A DNA stretch of 64,000 bases from Gigantopelta aegis (GCF_016097555.1 NC_054709.1:28962473-29026472); one strand, 5' to 3'; positions 13,601 through 21,896 are shown, numbered from the stretch's first letter. Program-made: numbers and translations. The notes: a model not told the origin generated them from the sequence alone.

Positions 13601-16600
13601 TTATTATTTTTATTAGGGGGCGGGATGTAGCCCAGTGGTAAAGCACTCGTCTGATGCACGGTCAGTCTAAGATCCCCGTCGGTGGGCCCATTGGACTATA
13701 TCTCGTTCCAGCCAATGCTTCACGACTGGTATATCAAAGTCCGTGGTATGTGCTATCCTGTCTGTGGGATGTTGCATATAAAAGGTCCCTTCCAACTAAT
13801 GGAAAATGTAGCGGGTTTCCTCTATATGTCAAAATTATCAAATGTTTGACATCCAATATTCGATGATTAATAAATCATTGTGCTCTAGTGGTGTTGTTAA
13901 ACAAAAACAAACTTTTAGTACTGTAATAGTTTTAGTTCTAGTCAGGGTAGCTATTATGTGTTAAATATAGCGCTTACAAACATAACAATGCACCTTTAAT
14001 GATTTTTATTCTTTAAAAAAAAAAGTATATATTATTATTGTTTTTTTGGGATATTATTGCAGGTTGATTGTTCTGGAACACAATCCAATGGACGTCGCAA
14101 ACGTGGAATCGAAAGTGGGACTATGCAGTACAGCCAATTAGAGATACGAGGAATCGACGTATATGGCAAAGGGTCCGCCGATAGTAAGTCGTGTTGGGAA
14201 TCGGTTATAGTCGATTTACACCAACCGATTATATTTAGTTTTTCTCCTAGACCCCCCCCCCCCCCCCACAATAAACATTCTGGCCCATATAGAAGAAACA
14301 AACACCATATAATTGCATACAGTCAGTGCCGAATATGACCAGACGAGCTTTATTATAACAACAACCTTAACCATATTATCAAGACTTGGTCAGTCTCACG
14401 ACATCAATACAGACTCTTCAACACGTATTCTAAGGGTTCGTCAACCTCCTTTAGGACCAACTCCGATAATAATATGCAACATATAAAAAAGATTTGTATG
14501 TTATAATGTATAATTCAAAACAAACATATTATAAAGACTTGTCAGTCTGAGAACTCTGTTCTGAACTTAATACGTATTATAAAGGTTCGCCAACCCTTAA
14601 CAGCCCAAGTACAGTTATAAAAAATAATATAATAATCTATTCGTCATTCTGACTGCCGACCACTGAACTGAGAGAACTCATCACATGATACATTGCCTTT
14701 TATACCACATACATAACGCCCTCTATAAATACATATTACCTCCCTTGTTTATTTCCGTATACTAGGAGAAATAAATTTCTTTCTAATTCGGATCTCAAAC
14801 GAAAGAAATTACATATATAATAGGTTGTGATAAAATATAACCATGTGAATCTAGTAAGGATATGAAGTACTAGGACCTATTAAATATTATGTTCATCAGG
14901 ATATGAAGAAGTACTAGGACCTATTAAATATTATGTTCATCAGGATATGAAGTACTAGGACCTATTAAATATTATGTTCATCAGGATATGAAGAAGTACT
15001 AGGACCTATTAAATATTATGTTCATCAGGATATGAAGTACTAGGACCTATTAAATATTATGTTCATCAGGATATGAAGAAGTACTAGGACCTATTAAATA
15101 TTATGTTCATCAGGATATGAAGTACTAGGACCTATTAAATATTATGTTCATCAGGATTTGAAGTACTAGGACCTATTAAATATTATGTTCATCAGGATAT
15201 GAAGTACTAGGACCTACTAAATATTATGTTCATCAGGATATGAAGAAGAAGAAGAAGTTTGATTTGTTTATCGGAAGGAAATAGTTTATTTAACTATGCA
15301 CTCAGCACATTTTATTTACGGTTATACGGCGTCGGACATATGGTTAAGGACCACACAGATATTGAGGGAGGAAACCCGCTGTCGCCACTTCATGTGCTAC
15401 TCTTTTCGATTAGCAGCATGTGATCTTTTATATGCACCATCCCATAGACAGGATAACACATACCACGACCTTTGATGTACCAGTCATGGTGCACTAGCTG
15501 GAGAGAGATATAACCCAATGGGCCCACTGACGGGGATCGATCCCAAACCGACCGCGCATCATGCGGGTGCTTTACCAATGGGCTATGTCCCGCCCCTTTT
15601 TGTTTAACGGCACCACTAGACCACATTGATTAATTAATCATCGGCTATTGGATGTCAAACATTTGGTAATTCTGACAGAGAGGAAACCCGCTAATTTTCT
15701 TAATGCAGCAAGGGATCTTTTATATGTACTTTCCCACAGACAGGAAAGCACATACCACGGCCTTTGACCAGTTGTGGTGCACTAGTTGGAATGAGAAAAA
15801 ATCCAATCAGTTGAATGGATCCACCGTGGTGGTTCGATCCTGCGATATATATATCACAATACACCATGTCTTTTTCTCTGTACTACATGTATGCAGCGTG
15901 TTTGATTCGCTCGCTCGCACGCACACACACATACACACACACACACACACACAACGCTCGCACGCACAAACACAAACAAAATATAAATAAAACGGGGCAT
16001 TATATTTCACGTGAACTGTCGTTCTGTTCATGTCGGTTACAGCGTTACGCAAATTTAAATTCACGCGAACCGCCAATCGGTTACGTGGTGAACCGTTGCG
16101 TGTTCTGAAAGTTACTTTTAATACAAACTATCAAAGAAACAGAAAAGTATGAACTGGAAATACTGTCATTAAAATGTACGTTCAATACACGTTTGAGATA
16201 ACCTAATAGGTTACACGAATGTACTTGACGTAACCGAACAGTCGGTTACCTAAATAAATTCACGTAACCGAACAATCGGTTACCTAAATGAATTCACGTA
16301 ACCAAGCAGTCGGTTACCTAAATAAATTCACGTAACCGAACAGTCGGTTGGTTACCTAAATAAATTCACGTAACCGAACAATCAGTTACTCGAATAAGAA
16401 AACCCCACGTGAACCAACTTAGGATTACCTAAGATTTCAAAATATTGACCCCTGAAAGAAAAGTTTTAAAATTATTTACTTTTTACTAATTTTAGCCCAG
16501 AAAGAACAGACACCGACAAGCACCGATTGCGTCATCGACGACCGAATGTTCGCCACGGTGATCGCCTTGGCCGTCGTCGTCTTGCTTCTGCTCATACTGC

Positions 16601-16719
16601 TGGCGTTCATGGTGGTACGCGCCTTCACGTCGTCTGCTAGGCAACGGTCCAACTGGCGGGAAGACGAATTCTCCAACCCGAGCTACTACGACTCGCAATC
16701 GATTGGAAGCAAGCGATAA
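769..16719 (+). CDS. EGF-like plus zona pellucida (ZP) domain membrane protein, 5'-partial, 8 exons
   Basis: Exons are 769-906, 3126-3391, 3779-3945, 7098-7237, 9421-9511, 10907-11084, 14063-14183 and 16496-16719. Every junction is AG/GT and the phases match (1,0,2,1,2,0,1), giving 440 codons to a TAA. Domain order is one EGF-like module (six Cys), a ZP-N half with four Cys (exons 2-3), a ZP-C half (exons 4-7), a basic RRKR furin-type site in exon 7, then a transmembrane helix and a cytoplasmic tail of about 40 residues in exon 8. ZP-domain proteins polymerise into extracellular filaments or coats after cleavage between the ZP domain and the membrane anchor; the RRKR position fits that. The substrate or tissue cannot be told from the sequence. 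The start codon and signal peptide are not in the window. Introns are SINE- and MITE-rich. Annotation as a ZP protein is confident; orthology is not assigned. Confidence 0.9.
920..1530. repeat. AT-rich degenerate tandem repeat in intron
   Basis: The phrases TTTGATATTTGTGTGATTTT and TCGAATTTCGTC recur with spacing of roughly 60-70 bp across about 600 bp. The array has drifted and no ORF is supported. Confidence 0.7.
1588..1880 (+). repeat. SINE family A, 5'-truncated
   Basis: Starts near the box-B-like GATCGATCCCCGTCGGTGGG and runs through the conserved body (CACCACGACTGG, GTGCATATAAAAGAT, GGCGACAGCGGGTTTCC) to the TCGTTAAATAACACATTTC tail and a (TTTC)n run. Confidence 0.85.
1890..2160. repeat. 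GATGTT/GATGAT microsatellite
   Basis: Imperfect GATGTT, GTTGTT and GATGAT repeats fill the interval between two SINEs. The long ORFs here encode only Asn/Ile or Leu/Met runs and are artefacts of the repeat. Confidence 0.9.
2231..2553 (-). repeat. SINE family A, near full length
   Basis: Reverse-strand copy from the AAATAAAACATTTC-type tail (2231) to the GGGCGGGACGTAGCCCAGTGG head (about 2553). The head holds an A-box-like tract and a B-box-like GGATCGATCC-type tract typical of tRNA-derived SINEs. Confidence 0.9.
2615..3015 (+). repeat. SINE family B
   Basis: Begins ACCGGCCTCGGTGGCGTCGT and contains the GGGTTCGGATCCCAGTCGAG B-box region, the ACTGGTTCAACAAAGGCCAT segment and a tail shared with family A. 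It ends in T/A-rich DNA about 110 bp before the 3126 exon. Confidence 0.88.
3126..3391 (+). CDS. Exon: ZP-N, first part
   Basis: TTTATTTCAG acceptor, GTGAGT donor. The preceding exon supplies the first base of the split Tyr codon. Three Cys (YCSH, QTTCMM, DNACST) and the FSGTVYEIG segment match the beginning of a ZP domain. It ends in phase 0. Confidence 0.88.
3540..3770. repeat. Poly-G, (TG)n and (CTA)n cluster in intron
   Basis: C/G homopolymer tracts near 3551-3577, a TG run near 3644-3667 and about 15 TAC triplets at 3711-3755. The fragment GGCACCTTCCTACGCC links this segment to the poly-G element family seen at 19.3 and 52.9 kb. Confidence 0.85.
3779..3945 (+). CDS. Exon: ZP-N, second part
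   Basis: ATCTTTACAG acceptor and GTGAGT donor. The translation contains FIVQYHPDYMIKADEKLVAKC, with the fourth ZP-N cysteine in the usual place relative to a F-x-V-x-Y-x-P block. Entry is phase 0 and exit is phase 2. Confidence 0.88.
4002..4280 (+). repeat. SINE family C
   Basis: Head AACCGGCCTCGGTGGCGTCG, body with ACTAACCACTAACAATTAAC and AGACAGCCCGGATAGCTGA, tail TTAACTGGATATAAGCACGA followed by AAATAAGTTAAAATG. Confidence 0.88.
4324..4600 (+). repeat. SINE family A (variant tail)
   Basis: GGGCGGGGCGTAGCCTAGTGG head through the GTGCATATAAAAGATCCC body. This copy carries the alternative tail GTGCTCTAGTGGTGTCGTTA, which marks a subfamily recurring at 9.4, 13.9 and 43.7 kb. Confidence 0.88.
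4601..5330. other. Intron without recognisable element
   Basis: AT-rich DNA with a (TTTA)n run at about 4648-4690. I see no exon, ORF or repeat of the families described here. Confidence 0.6.
5334..5770. repeat. 74-bp tandem repeat, 6 copies
   Basis: Unit starts ATCAGCTCTTGGGTGAATGA at 5334, 5408, 5482, 5556, 5630 and 5704. Copies differ by one or a few substitutions and the spacing is exactly 74 bp. It sits in the intron between the third and fourth visible ZP exons. Confidence 0.95.
5791..6056 (+). repeat. SINE family C with 14-bp target-site duplication
   Basis: The element is bounded by perfect AACAGCAGAGCTGT copies at 5777-5790 and 6057-6070, showing integration as a unit. The head is ACCGGCCTCAGTGGTGTCGT and the tail ends AGCACGAAAATAAATTGAAC. 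Confidence 0.95.
6350..7095 (+). repeat. SINE family A split by a SINE B insertion
   Basis: Family A sequence runs 6350-6589 and resumes at about 6986-7095. The second part ends AAATAAAACATTTCGTTCC, only a few bases before the acceptor of the 7098 exon. Confidence 0.9.
6590..6987 (+). repeat. SINE family B nested in SINE A
   Basis: Begins ACCGACCTCGGTGGCGTCGT right after CTCTATCTGTG of the host SINE. The same 11 bases recur at 6986-6996, so they form the target-site duplication. Family B was active after this family A copy landed. Confidence 0.9.
7098..7237 (+). CDS. Exon: linker and start of ZP-C
   Basis: The acceptor TTTGTTTGTAG lies in T-rich DNA just behind a SINE A tail, and the donor is GTAAGC. 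Translation includes ATQEQVNAVTVTDTFGSTL and GDQKCLRLHNP. Entry phase is 2 and exit phase 1. A Ser/Thr/Asp-rich stretch sits mid-exon. Confidence 0.82.
7450..7770 (+). repeat. SINE family A with 13-bp target-site duplication
   Basis: TTCGTATAAGCAC occurs at 7437-7449 and again at 7771-7783, bounding a full-length copy from GGGGCGGGACGTAGCCC to AAATAAAACATTTCC. Confidence 0.95.
7781..7943. mobile_element. Short MITE with CACTGGCGTA ends and poly-G cores
   Basis: The terminal inverted repeat CACTGGCGTA (7781-7790) pairs with TACGCCACTG (7934-7943). GTATAAG flanks both ends. The interior holds two long G tracts. Related copies lie at 44.6 and 52.9 kb. TIR and duplication length suggest a hAT-type origin. 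Confidence 0.75.
8187..8577. mobile_element. Foldback MITE with TTAA ends
   Basis: Starts TTAAAGGGGCATTCTTGAGT and ends in the inverse, GAATATTCCTTTAA. The two halves are long inverted repeats around a CGTACGTACG-type centre. TTAA termini suggest piggyBac-type mobilisation. Sister copies lie at 11113 and 61778. Confidence 0.85.
8617..8860. mobile_element. TA-type MITE, 5'-truncated copy
   Basis: Shares GTAAATAATTTCAGTTTGGT and AATAAATAACTTGTAG with the complete copy at 53371 and ends GTGGGACGGACTATA. It contains extra A/C-rich filler in the middle. Confidence 0.75.
8885..9087. mobile_element. TA-type MITE, about 200 bp
   Basis: Begins TATTGTCCGTCCCATC and ends GTGGGACGGAATATA, an imperfect terminal inverted repeat. 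Same family and length as 53371-53576, in the opposite orientation. Confidence 0.82.
9129..9400 (+). repeat. SINE family A (variant tail)
   Basis: GGCGGAACGTAGCCCAGTGG head and TGCTCTAGTGGTGTCGTTAA tail. The tail and a short AT run lead straight into the TTTTTTCCTTTCAG acceptor of the next ZP exon. Confidence 0.88.
9421..9511 (+). CDS. Exon: ZP-C, 91 nt
   Basis: Acceptor TTTCCTTTCAG, donor GTGATC (the weakest donor in the gene). Translation MSVHIKKVVLTNNLPETDSM plus YREVALLEN. Entry is phase 1 and exit phase 2, matching both neighbours. Confidence 0.82.
9756..10555. mobile_element. hAT-like MITE carrying a nested MITE
   Basis: CAGAGCCGGTTTA at 9756 pairs with TAAACCGGCTCTG ending at 10555. 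A 9949-10539 element lies inside. A small relative of the outer element sits at 62775-62891 with an 8-bp duplication. Confidence 0.78.
9949..10539. mobile_element. MULE-like MITE, long TIRs, 9-bp target duplication
   Basis: Ends CAATCTAATTAAAATTAGC and its inverse, with inverted arms of roughly 110 bp. GGATAAACC occurs on both sides (9941-9949 and 10540-10548). Two sister copies (37007, 47282) also show 9-bp duplications, the size typical of Mutator-like elements. Confidence 0.85.
10580..10900 (+). repeat. SINE family A abutting a splice acceptor
   Basis: Full-length copy from GGGGAGAGACGTAGCCCAGT. Its tail AAATAAAACATTTCCTTCCT is followed directly by TGCACAG, the acceptor of the 10907 exon. 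Confidence 0.9.
10907..11084 (+). CDS. Exon: ZP-C core
   Basis: Acceptor CTTGCACAG, donor GTAATG. Translation includes SNVVTFCFGLFTIKP and SNLCPNGISGC, with the Cys-rich end and aromatic F-x-F pattern expected late in a ZP-C subdomain. Entry phase is 2 and exit phase 0. Confidence 0.88.
11113..11502. mobile_element. Foldback MITE with TTAA ends
   Basis: TTAAAGGGACATTCCTGAGT at 11113 and GGGAATGTCCATTTAA at 11502, with internal inverted arms. It lies 28 bp downstream of the ZP-C exon, the closest mobile insertion to any exon's 3' side in the gene. Confidence 0.87.
12125..12597 (+). repeat. SINE family A with internal triplication
   Basis: The segment from CCCCGTCGGTGG through CAAAGGCCGTG (about 70 bp) is present three times in tandem (from about 12177, 12249 and 12322) inside an otherwise ordinary SINE. 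Confidence 0.9.
12752..13016 (+). repeat. SINE family C
   Basis: Head CAACCGGTCTCGGTGGTGTC, tail AATTGGATATAAGCATAAAA and GAAATGAAATG. TAGCAACCGG before and TTAGCAACTGG after look like a slightly diverged target duplication. Confidence 0.86.
13017..13615. other. Intron without recognisable element
   Basis: Ordinary AT-rich DNA; only an (ATT)n stretch at about 13583-13610 stands out. Confidence 0.55.
13616..13912 (+). repeat. SINE family A (variant tail)
   Basis: GGGGGCGGGATGTAGCCCAG head, GTGCTCTAGTGGTGTTGTTA tail followed by AAACAAAC. Confidence 0.88.
14063..14183 (+). CDS. Exon: end of ZP-C and furin-type site
   Basis: TATTATTGCAG acceptor, GTAAGT donor. Translation VDCSGTQSNGRRKRGIESG shows the RRKR basic cleavage motif that in ZP proteins separates the ZP module from the C-terminal propeptide. 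Entry phase is 0 and exit phase 1. Confidence 0.88.
14300..14860. other. Intron without recognisable element
   Basis: Follows a C15 tract near 14250. AT-rich, with loosely repeated AAGACTTG(G)TCAGTCT phrases near 14383 and 14536. No ORF. Confidence 0.5.
14864..15250. repeat. 41/44-bp tandem repeat, about 9 copies
   Basis: Unit GAAGTACTAGGACCTATTAA continues to TTCATCAGGATAT. Units alternate between 41 bp and 44 bp through an extra GAA. The array ends in (GAA)n at 15243-15257. Confidence 0.93.
15280..15600 (-). repeat. SINE family A
   Basis: Inverted full-length copy, tail at AAATAGTTTATTTAACTATG and head at CTATGTCCCGCCCC. Confidence 0.9.
15598..15848 (-). repeat. SINE family A, diverged variant-tail copy
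   Basis: Starts at TTTGTTTAACGGCACCACTA, the inverse of the TAGTGGTGTCGTTAAACA tail, and runs to GGTTCGATCCTGCG. The head is degraded. (CA)n follows at 15917-15952. Confidence 0.78.
16222..16395. repeat. Tandem palindromic repeat, about 34-bp unit, 5 copies
   Basis: Each unit holds GTAACCGAACAGTCGGTTAC, itself an inverted repeat (GTAACCGA/TCGGTTAC), followed by CTAAATAAATTCAC. It lies 100 bp before the final ZP exon. Earlier single motifs occur at 16078-16105. Confidence 0.92.
16496..16719 (+). CDS. Terminal exon: transmembrane helix and cytoplasmic tail
   Basis: TACTAATTTTAG acceptor. After a short linker with one Cys comes a 23-residue hydrophobic helix (FATVIALAVVVLLLILLAFM), a basic stop-transfer (VVRAFTSSARQR) and a tail ending SYYDSQSIGSKR before TAA 16717-16719. 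The NPSYYDSQ tail could host tyrosine-based sorting, which is inference. Confidence 0.88.
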
Positions 16720-17130
16720 TCCATCTTTTATTGATCGATGGATTGAACTTTCACTTTACGACAAGAACTTCAGTTTTATCCTTCGTTTTAAGTGAAGATT
16801 TTATAAATTCTCTGTTATTATTTTATATAAAGTTTATTAATTAGTTTTCAATGAATCCAGGGCTGTTTCCGTTACTTCGACTCACAAACACTTGGCAGCA
16901 GGCGATACTCATCTTTTATTGATCGATGGATTGAACTTTCACTTTACGACAAGAACTTCAATTTTTTCTTCTATTTTAAAATGAAGATTTTATACATTCA
17001 CTGTTATTATTTTATAAAGTTTAATTAGTTTTCACTGAATCCAGGGCTGTTTCCGTTACTTCGACTCACAAACACTTGGCAGCAGGCGATAATCCATCTC
17101 TTATCGATCAATGGATTGGGCTTTCACTTT
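16683..17130 (+). repeat. Tandem duplication of the terminal exon end and 3' flank, period about 186 bp
   Basis: The TTATTGATCGATGGATTGAA block recurs at 16728, 16916 and (as TTATCGATCAATGG) 17101. Upstream of each later copy the DNA still reads as FDSQTLGSRR, a decayed version of the protein's last residues, so the duplicated unit includes coding sequence and the stop region. Confidence 0.88.
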
Positions 17131-19166
17131 ACGACAGATACGAGCTCTTAGCGGAAATTGCCGATCTTTAATGAGCAGGGCAATCACGAGGTCCGTGACG
17201 TCAGAGACGCGTCGCTTGATCTGAAGCCTTACACTTAAAAGCATTAGTCCGTACCACTCATAAAGAATCTAAGACTTGCACAGCTTACCAAAACAATGAG
17301 TGTTCGTTCGCAAAACGTTTTGCCGTATCAATATGAGCTGTTAGTAAATGAAGAAAGACACACATTTACTTACAACAGTGATACTGATGAAAAAACGGAT
17401 AGCGAGTCGGAGGGTGGAGAAACTGATGGTGCCAGACCAGACCGGTCGACCAATTTACAGCCCGGAGCCCGAAAGTAAACCCGGAGACAAAACCAAAACT
17501 CGGATGCTAATGCCGAGGTGTATACTGTTCATATAGCATAAAGATACACCTCGATATGATGTATTTAAATATGTAAAAAAATATAAATGTAGGACAAACA
17601 TTTTTTGGTGGGTTTTTTTTTTAGAAAATATCGCATTTTTATGTTCGGGCTGTACATAATGAAATCTGTATGCACAGTGTAAACAAACGCTCTAATTTAC
17701 GACAAGGCGCTTCACTTTCATTAACCTGGCTTGTAAAACAACATAAATGACTTGAGAGTATAATCAACTTTTCTAAATATATTTCTATTTGCATCAATAG
17801 AACGAAATGGGGTTATAGTATTTTTCTCTCATAAAAAAAAGTAGCATATTATTAGGCCTATTGGTAGGGTGCGTAGAGTAAAAACGACCACTCACGATAC
17901 CCAAGTGATAAATTTTCTTTTCTTTGGTTACGTAATTGGTCAGTTTTGTAATTTTAGATGGGAAAGTCTACTTAATCAAGGTTTTACAGCATGATTACAG
18001 TAATGAAGCAGGGCGGCTGATAATGTCCATTAACATTGTACTATAGTCGCGATAGGTTACGCCACAATACCCTGTGATCTTAAAAAAACTGGCACGTATT
18101 TTGTACGTATGTCTAGACCGTGGTAATCACTTACCTGGTCGATACCCCTGCAATATACACCTGCCAATCAGGAATCACATGTGCAGGCCACGGAAAGAAA
18201 GGACCAATTAACTAAAACAACACTCCATTCTCAAGTCAGCCCGTGGATGAAACATAATAGTTATTTCGACGACACCGACAGTAGTGGTTATTTTGTATTG
18301 AACTTCGTGTTGCTTTGGGGCTTCGGGCGATGAGGAACGTTTTTGTGACGTATTCCGCCCGAAGATTAAAAACATTATTTAAAATTATTATTGTTTTCTA
18401 CACGTTTTTAAAAACATATTTAAATACATCGTACTGAGATGTATCCTCATGCCAAATCCCATGTTTGTATATGCCATATTTAATTACTTGTTGACGTTTC
18501 CTTCTTCGGACGGTGAATACAGATTTTGTTATGTAGGCCTACAGCCCTAACATGAAAAATGTTCTTTTTTTTCCAAAAAAATAAATAAATAAAACATTCT
18601 ACATTTTTTTTTTAACATATATAAATACATCATGCTGAGGTGTATCTTTGTGCCAAATATGTACAATGTACACCTCGGCATTCGCAACCGAGTACTGTTT
18701 TGTCTCCGGGTAACGTTCGGGCTCCGGGCTGTAAATAGGCTGACACCAAAGTACTATGCGGTTGTTGGTGTCCAATCTTTCTTTTGCGATTAAAATACAC
18801 GCGTCTTTCTTCGGATACAATCCTTTGGAAAACCATAAAAAGACAATCCCGATCGTTTAAACTGTTTATTTTTACACCCAAAGGCCGCGCAGTACGGCAC
18901 TGTTGGACTGAAAAGATCGTAAGCCCCTTACTCCATATATAAACAGTTAACAACAATGGAAGAGTACAGCGGCTCTGACGTCACTTCCCTTTTTTTCCGA
19001 ATGCTCGCGAAGAAATATGCATAAATCGTACTTTGATACTGATTAGCGTAATTTCTTCATTTTAAGTTAACTACACGTATTTTATTGTTATAAAGTTATT
19101 TGTATATTATTTTTATATCATTTTTCTTTTAAAATGAGCTATAATATGGTCTCGTGTCATGTTTCC
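17131..19166. mobile_element. Foldback-type insertion of about 2 kb within the terminal-exon repeat
   Basis: Interrupts the third/fourth repeat units. Segments 17420-17580 and 18600-18760 are inverted copies of each other (AGCCCGGAGCCCGAA, GACAAAAC, AATGCCGAGGTGTA, GATACACCTC). A third partial arm lies at 18415-18470. Both arms translate to a common phrase around YSPEPE, so the arms derive from a coding sequence. A short ORF at 17296-17478 has an acidic Asp/Glu/Ser stretch. No transposase seen. Family unknown to me. Confidence 0.6.
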
Positions 19167-19940
19167 TTTAAATGAAGATTTTATAAATTCTCTGTTATTA
19201 TTTTTATAAAGTTTATTAATTAGTTTTCAATGAATCCAGGGCCGTTTCTGCTACTTCGACTCACAAACTCTTGGCAGAAAGCGATGATCCATGTCTTATT
19301 ATCATGGGAGTAGGAAGGTGCCAAGGGGTGGTGGTGGTGGTGGTGGGGGGGGGGGGGGGGGGGCACACATATTTATATATAAATACATGTATAAATATAT
19401 ACAAAATATCTCTGCTGCTCCAAAGTGGGAGGAGGGCACATGTTCCCCTTACCCCCTCCACGTTTCCTATGCTAATGATATTCAGTGGATTGAACTTTCA
19501 CTTACGACAGGAAGTTTCAGCTTATGACAGGAACTATTTTTAAAAAAATATTTTCTCTTTTTATGAAGATTAATTTTTTTTTTTTTTTAAATCAGTTATT
19601 ATTTAATAAAGTTTAATAAGTTTTCAATGAATCCTGGGCCGTTTACGCTACTTCGACTTAGGGGCCGTCCATAATTTTCAACATTTTCACAAGTGTACAA
19701 AGCGTACACTTTTAACTACCCCCTCCCCCTCCTAAAAATGTACATCCCCCAAATGAAAAATGTTGATCGACATTTTTTTTCTTCAAAGAAAGTGTATGCT
19801 GGCCCCTTAACACCCCCCCCCTCCGCGTACGGTTTGTACGCACGTGAAAATGTTAACAATTATGAACGGCCCCTTACAAACACTTGGCAACAAGCAATGA
19901 TCCAACTGTTATTATCAATGGATTGAACTTTCACTTTACA
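19167..19940 (+). repeat. Further decayed copies of the terminal-exon repeat
   Basis: ATGAAGATTTTATAAATTCT resumes at about 19170; TCGACTCACAAACTCTTGGC at 19256; another unit at 19617-19660 and 19875-19935. Two secondary insertions split them: a poly-G element at 19310-19485 and a segment at about 19662-19875 whose CCGTCCATAATTTTCAACAT start is mirrored near its end. Confidence 0.75.
19310..19485. mobile_element. Poly-G element insertion
   Basis: GTAGGAAGGTGCCAAGG followed by (GGT)n and G18, ending near CACGTTTCCTATGCTAATG. Its ends resemble the GGCACCTTCCTACGCC segment at 3690 and the element at 52.9 kb. Confidence 0.6.
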
Positions 19941-21580
19941 ACAGGAAACTAGTTTTCAATTAATTGCTAGAGGGCAAGAATGTGGCAACTGCTTTACATT
20001 AGCGGATCCAGTTTGACAGTTTGAAGTGCCCTTTTTACATTTTTTAATTAAAAAAACAACAAAAACCCCAAAACCCCCAACCAAAATCATCCAACATTAA
20101 ATTGCTCTGGAAACGCGTCTATGGGCATCTTTTATTTCTAAAATTATCGGAAAGCATGACACCGACCTCGTCCCCCCAACCCCCCCCCCCCCCCCCCCCC
20201 GCAGATCTTTCTCCCTTCATTTGGTTTCGACAAACTCATATTATTGCCCTTTTAAAAAATGTGTGACAAAATCCTAGAATAATCTACCCCTGCTTTACCA
20301 GAAATACTACGAACAAATTCCCTTTTCAGTTAAAACAATTACATCTGTCTCAGCTTGGAGATGCCTATCTGTTCCCGTGACACTAGTTCGTTTTGTACAG
20401 CCATCCTACATGTATACGTTTGACCAGGTACGATGCTGGCTACAGATTTTCGAAGCTATTATATTTTTGCGCTAGGAGATCGTAAAACAATCGTAGGCTA
20501 TGACGTCACTTCCACACACGCCACGCCATAATGATGTCACAGCTTGCCTACCACGGTTTCACGATATCGGTGATGGAACTCGGCTAGCAACTCCAGCAAT
20601 CTTCATTGACGTGGCGTTAGAGAATTCTCAACAGGCTACGAGGCAATACCGTCTGTCTTGCTCGGGAAGGGCAACATGAGTTCATGAGTGCAAGATGAAC
20701 GGTATTGCCGAGTAGCGAGTGGGATATTCTATTTATTACCCATTTTCAAAATTTATCATTTTATGGAAGAAAATAAGTTTGCAAGTTGAGAACAAGAGAC
20801 AGCGTTGCGTCATAGCTGTGACGTACGTAACGCTTAGGACGCAAGTTAGTTGTTGACGTGACTTCCACCATGGAAACTATTCTTACACACCGCCTATAGT
20901 GAAGCACTGTTTATGACGTCAAAACGTCAAATTAAAAATGTGCTGATGTGCCATTAGGCCTAAACAAATATTAATTTGTTTATTTTTCCTTCCATACGAA
21001 TCATCAGGCACGGCAGAGCAGGGGAGGGGTTGTTGGCTGGGGGGGGGGGGGGGGGGGGCTTTTACTTGTAGATGAATTGTACTTGTAGAATACAGGAAAA
21101 TGCCAATTTCAAGACATCTAGTTCTCAAAATTTTACGGGGGAGCATACCCCCCCGAACTCCCTAGAAACTTTGCTTTACGTCCTCAATCTCAGTCAGCCC
21201 CCCCCCCCCAATGTTTACTTGCTTCCGCCATAGCTAGAGTATCGGAACGGAATTGAACTCGTGGTTGTCATAACAGGCCTCACGCAAAAAAAAAAAAAAA
21301 AAAAAAAGAGAAAAAGAAAAAAGAGAAAGAAACAGAAACCCCACAAAAAAAAGAAGAAGAAATTAAAAAAAGAAAAAAAAAGAAAGAAAATACATTCAAA
21401 CGTCGTTATCCCGATGCTATCTTGTCAGCCAAGCATATATCGAGCTGGACAAATTGTCCTCATGACATAATTGTCACCAACAACTATTGTGCCCATCTCA
21501 AGCTACCGATATGTCGATCTATTTTCTTCGATCTATTTGCTTTGGCTTTCAGTGATATGAGATGTAAAAAGTAAAAAAGA
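19941..21580. other. Non-coding stretch with homopolymers and a small hairpin
   Basis: C, G and A homopolymer tracts at 20177-20200, 21040-21058 and 21285-21307. GGCAATACCGT at 20642 pairs with ACGGTATTGCC ending near 20711. Several TGACGTCA-like sites. No supported ORF; the Lys-rich ORF at 21261 is the A tract. Confidence 0.6.
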
Positions 21581-21584
21581 AAGT

Positions 21585-21815
21585 TTGTTTTGTTTAACGA
21601 CACCACTAGATCACATTGATTTATTAATCATCAGATATTGGATGTCAACCATTTGGTAAGTTGACATAATTATAGTCTTAGAGAGGAACTCCGCTACATC
21701 TTTCCATTAGTAAGCAGCAAGGGATCTTTTATATGCACACTCCCCAGCCAGGATAGCACATACCACGGCCTTTGATATGCCAGGCGTGGTTGTAAGGAGA
21801 TGTAAGACCACAACA
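21585..21815 (-). repeat. SINE family A, variant tail, head lost
   Basis: From TTTGTTTAACGACACCACTA to CACGGCCTTTGATATGCCAG; beyond that it joins a GGAGATGTAAGACCAC piece of family C. Confidence 0.8.
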
Positions 21816-21896
21816 CCAAAGGCATAGCCGGTTTGATGTTTCAGGGGAAGATCGCCAATATTATAATGCCTGTTAGTGTATTCAGAGGCGGATCTA

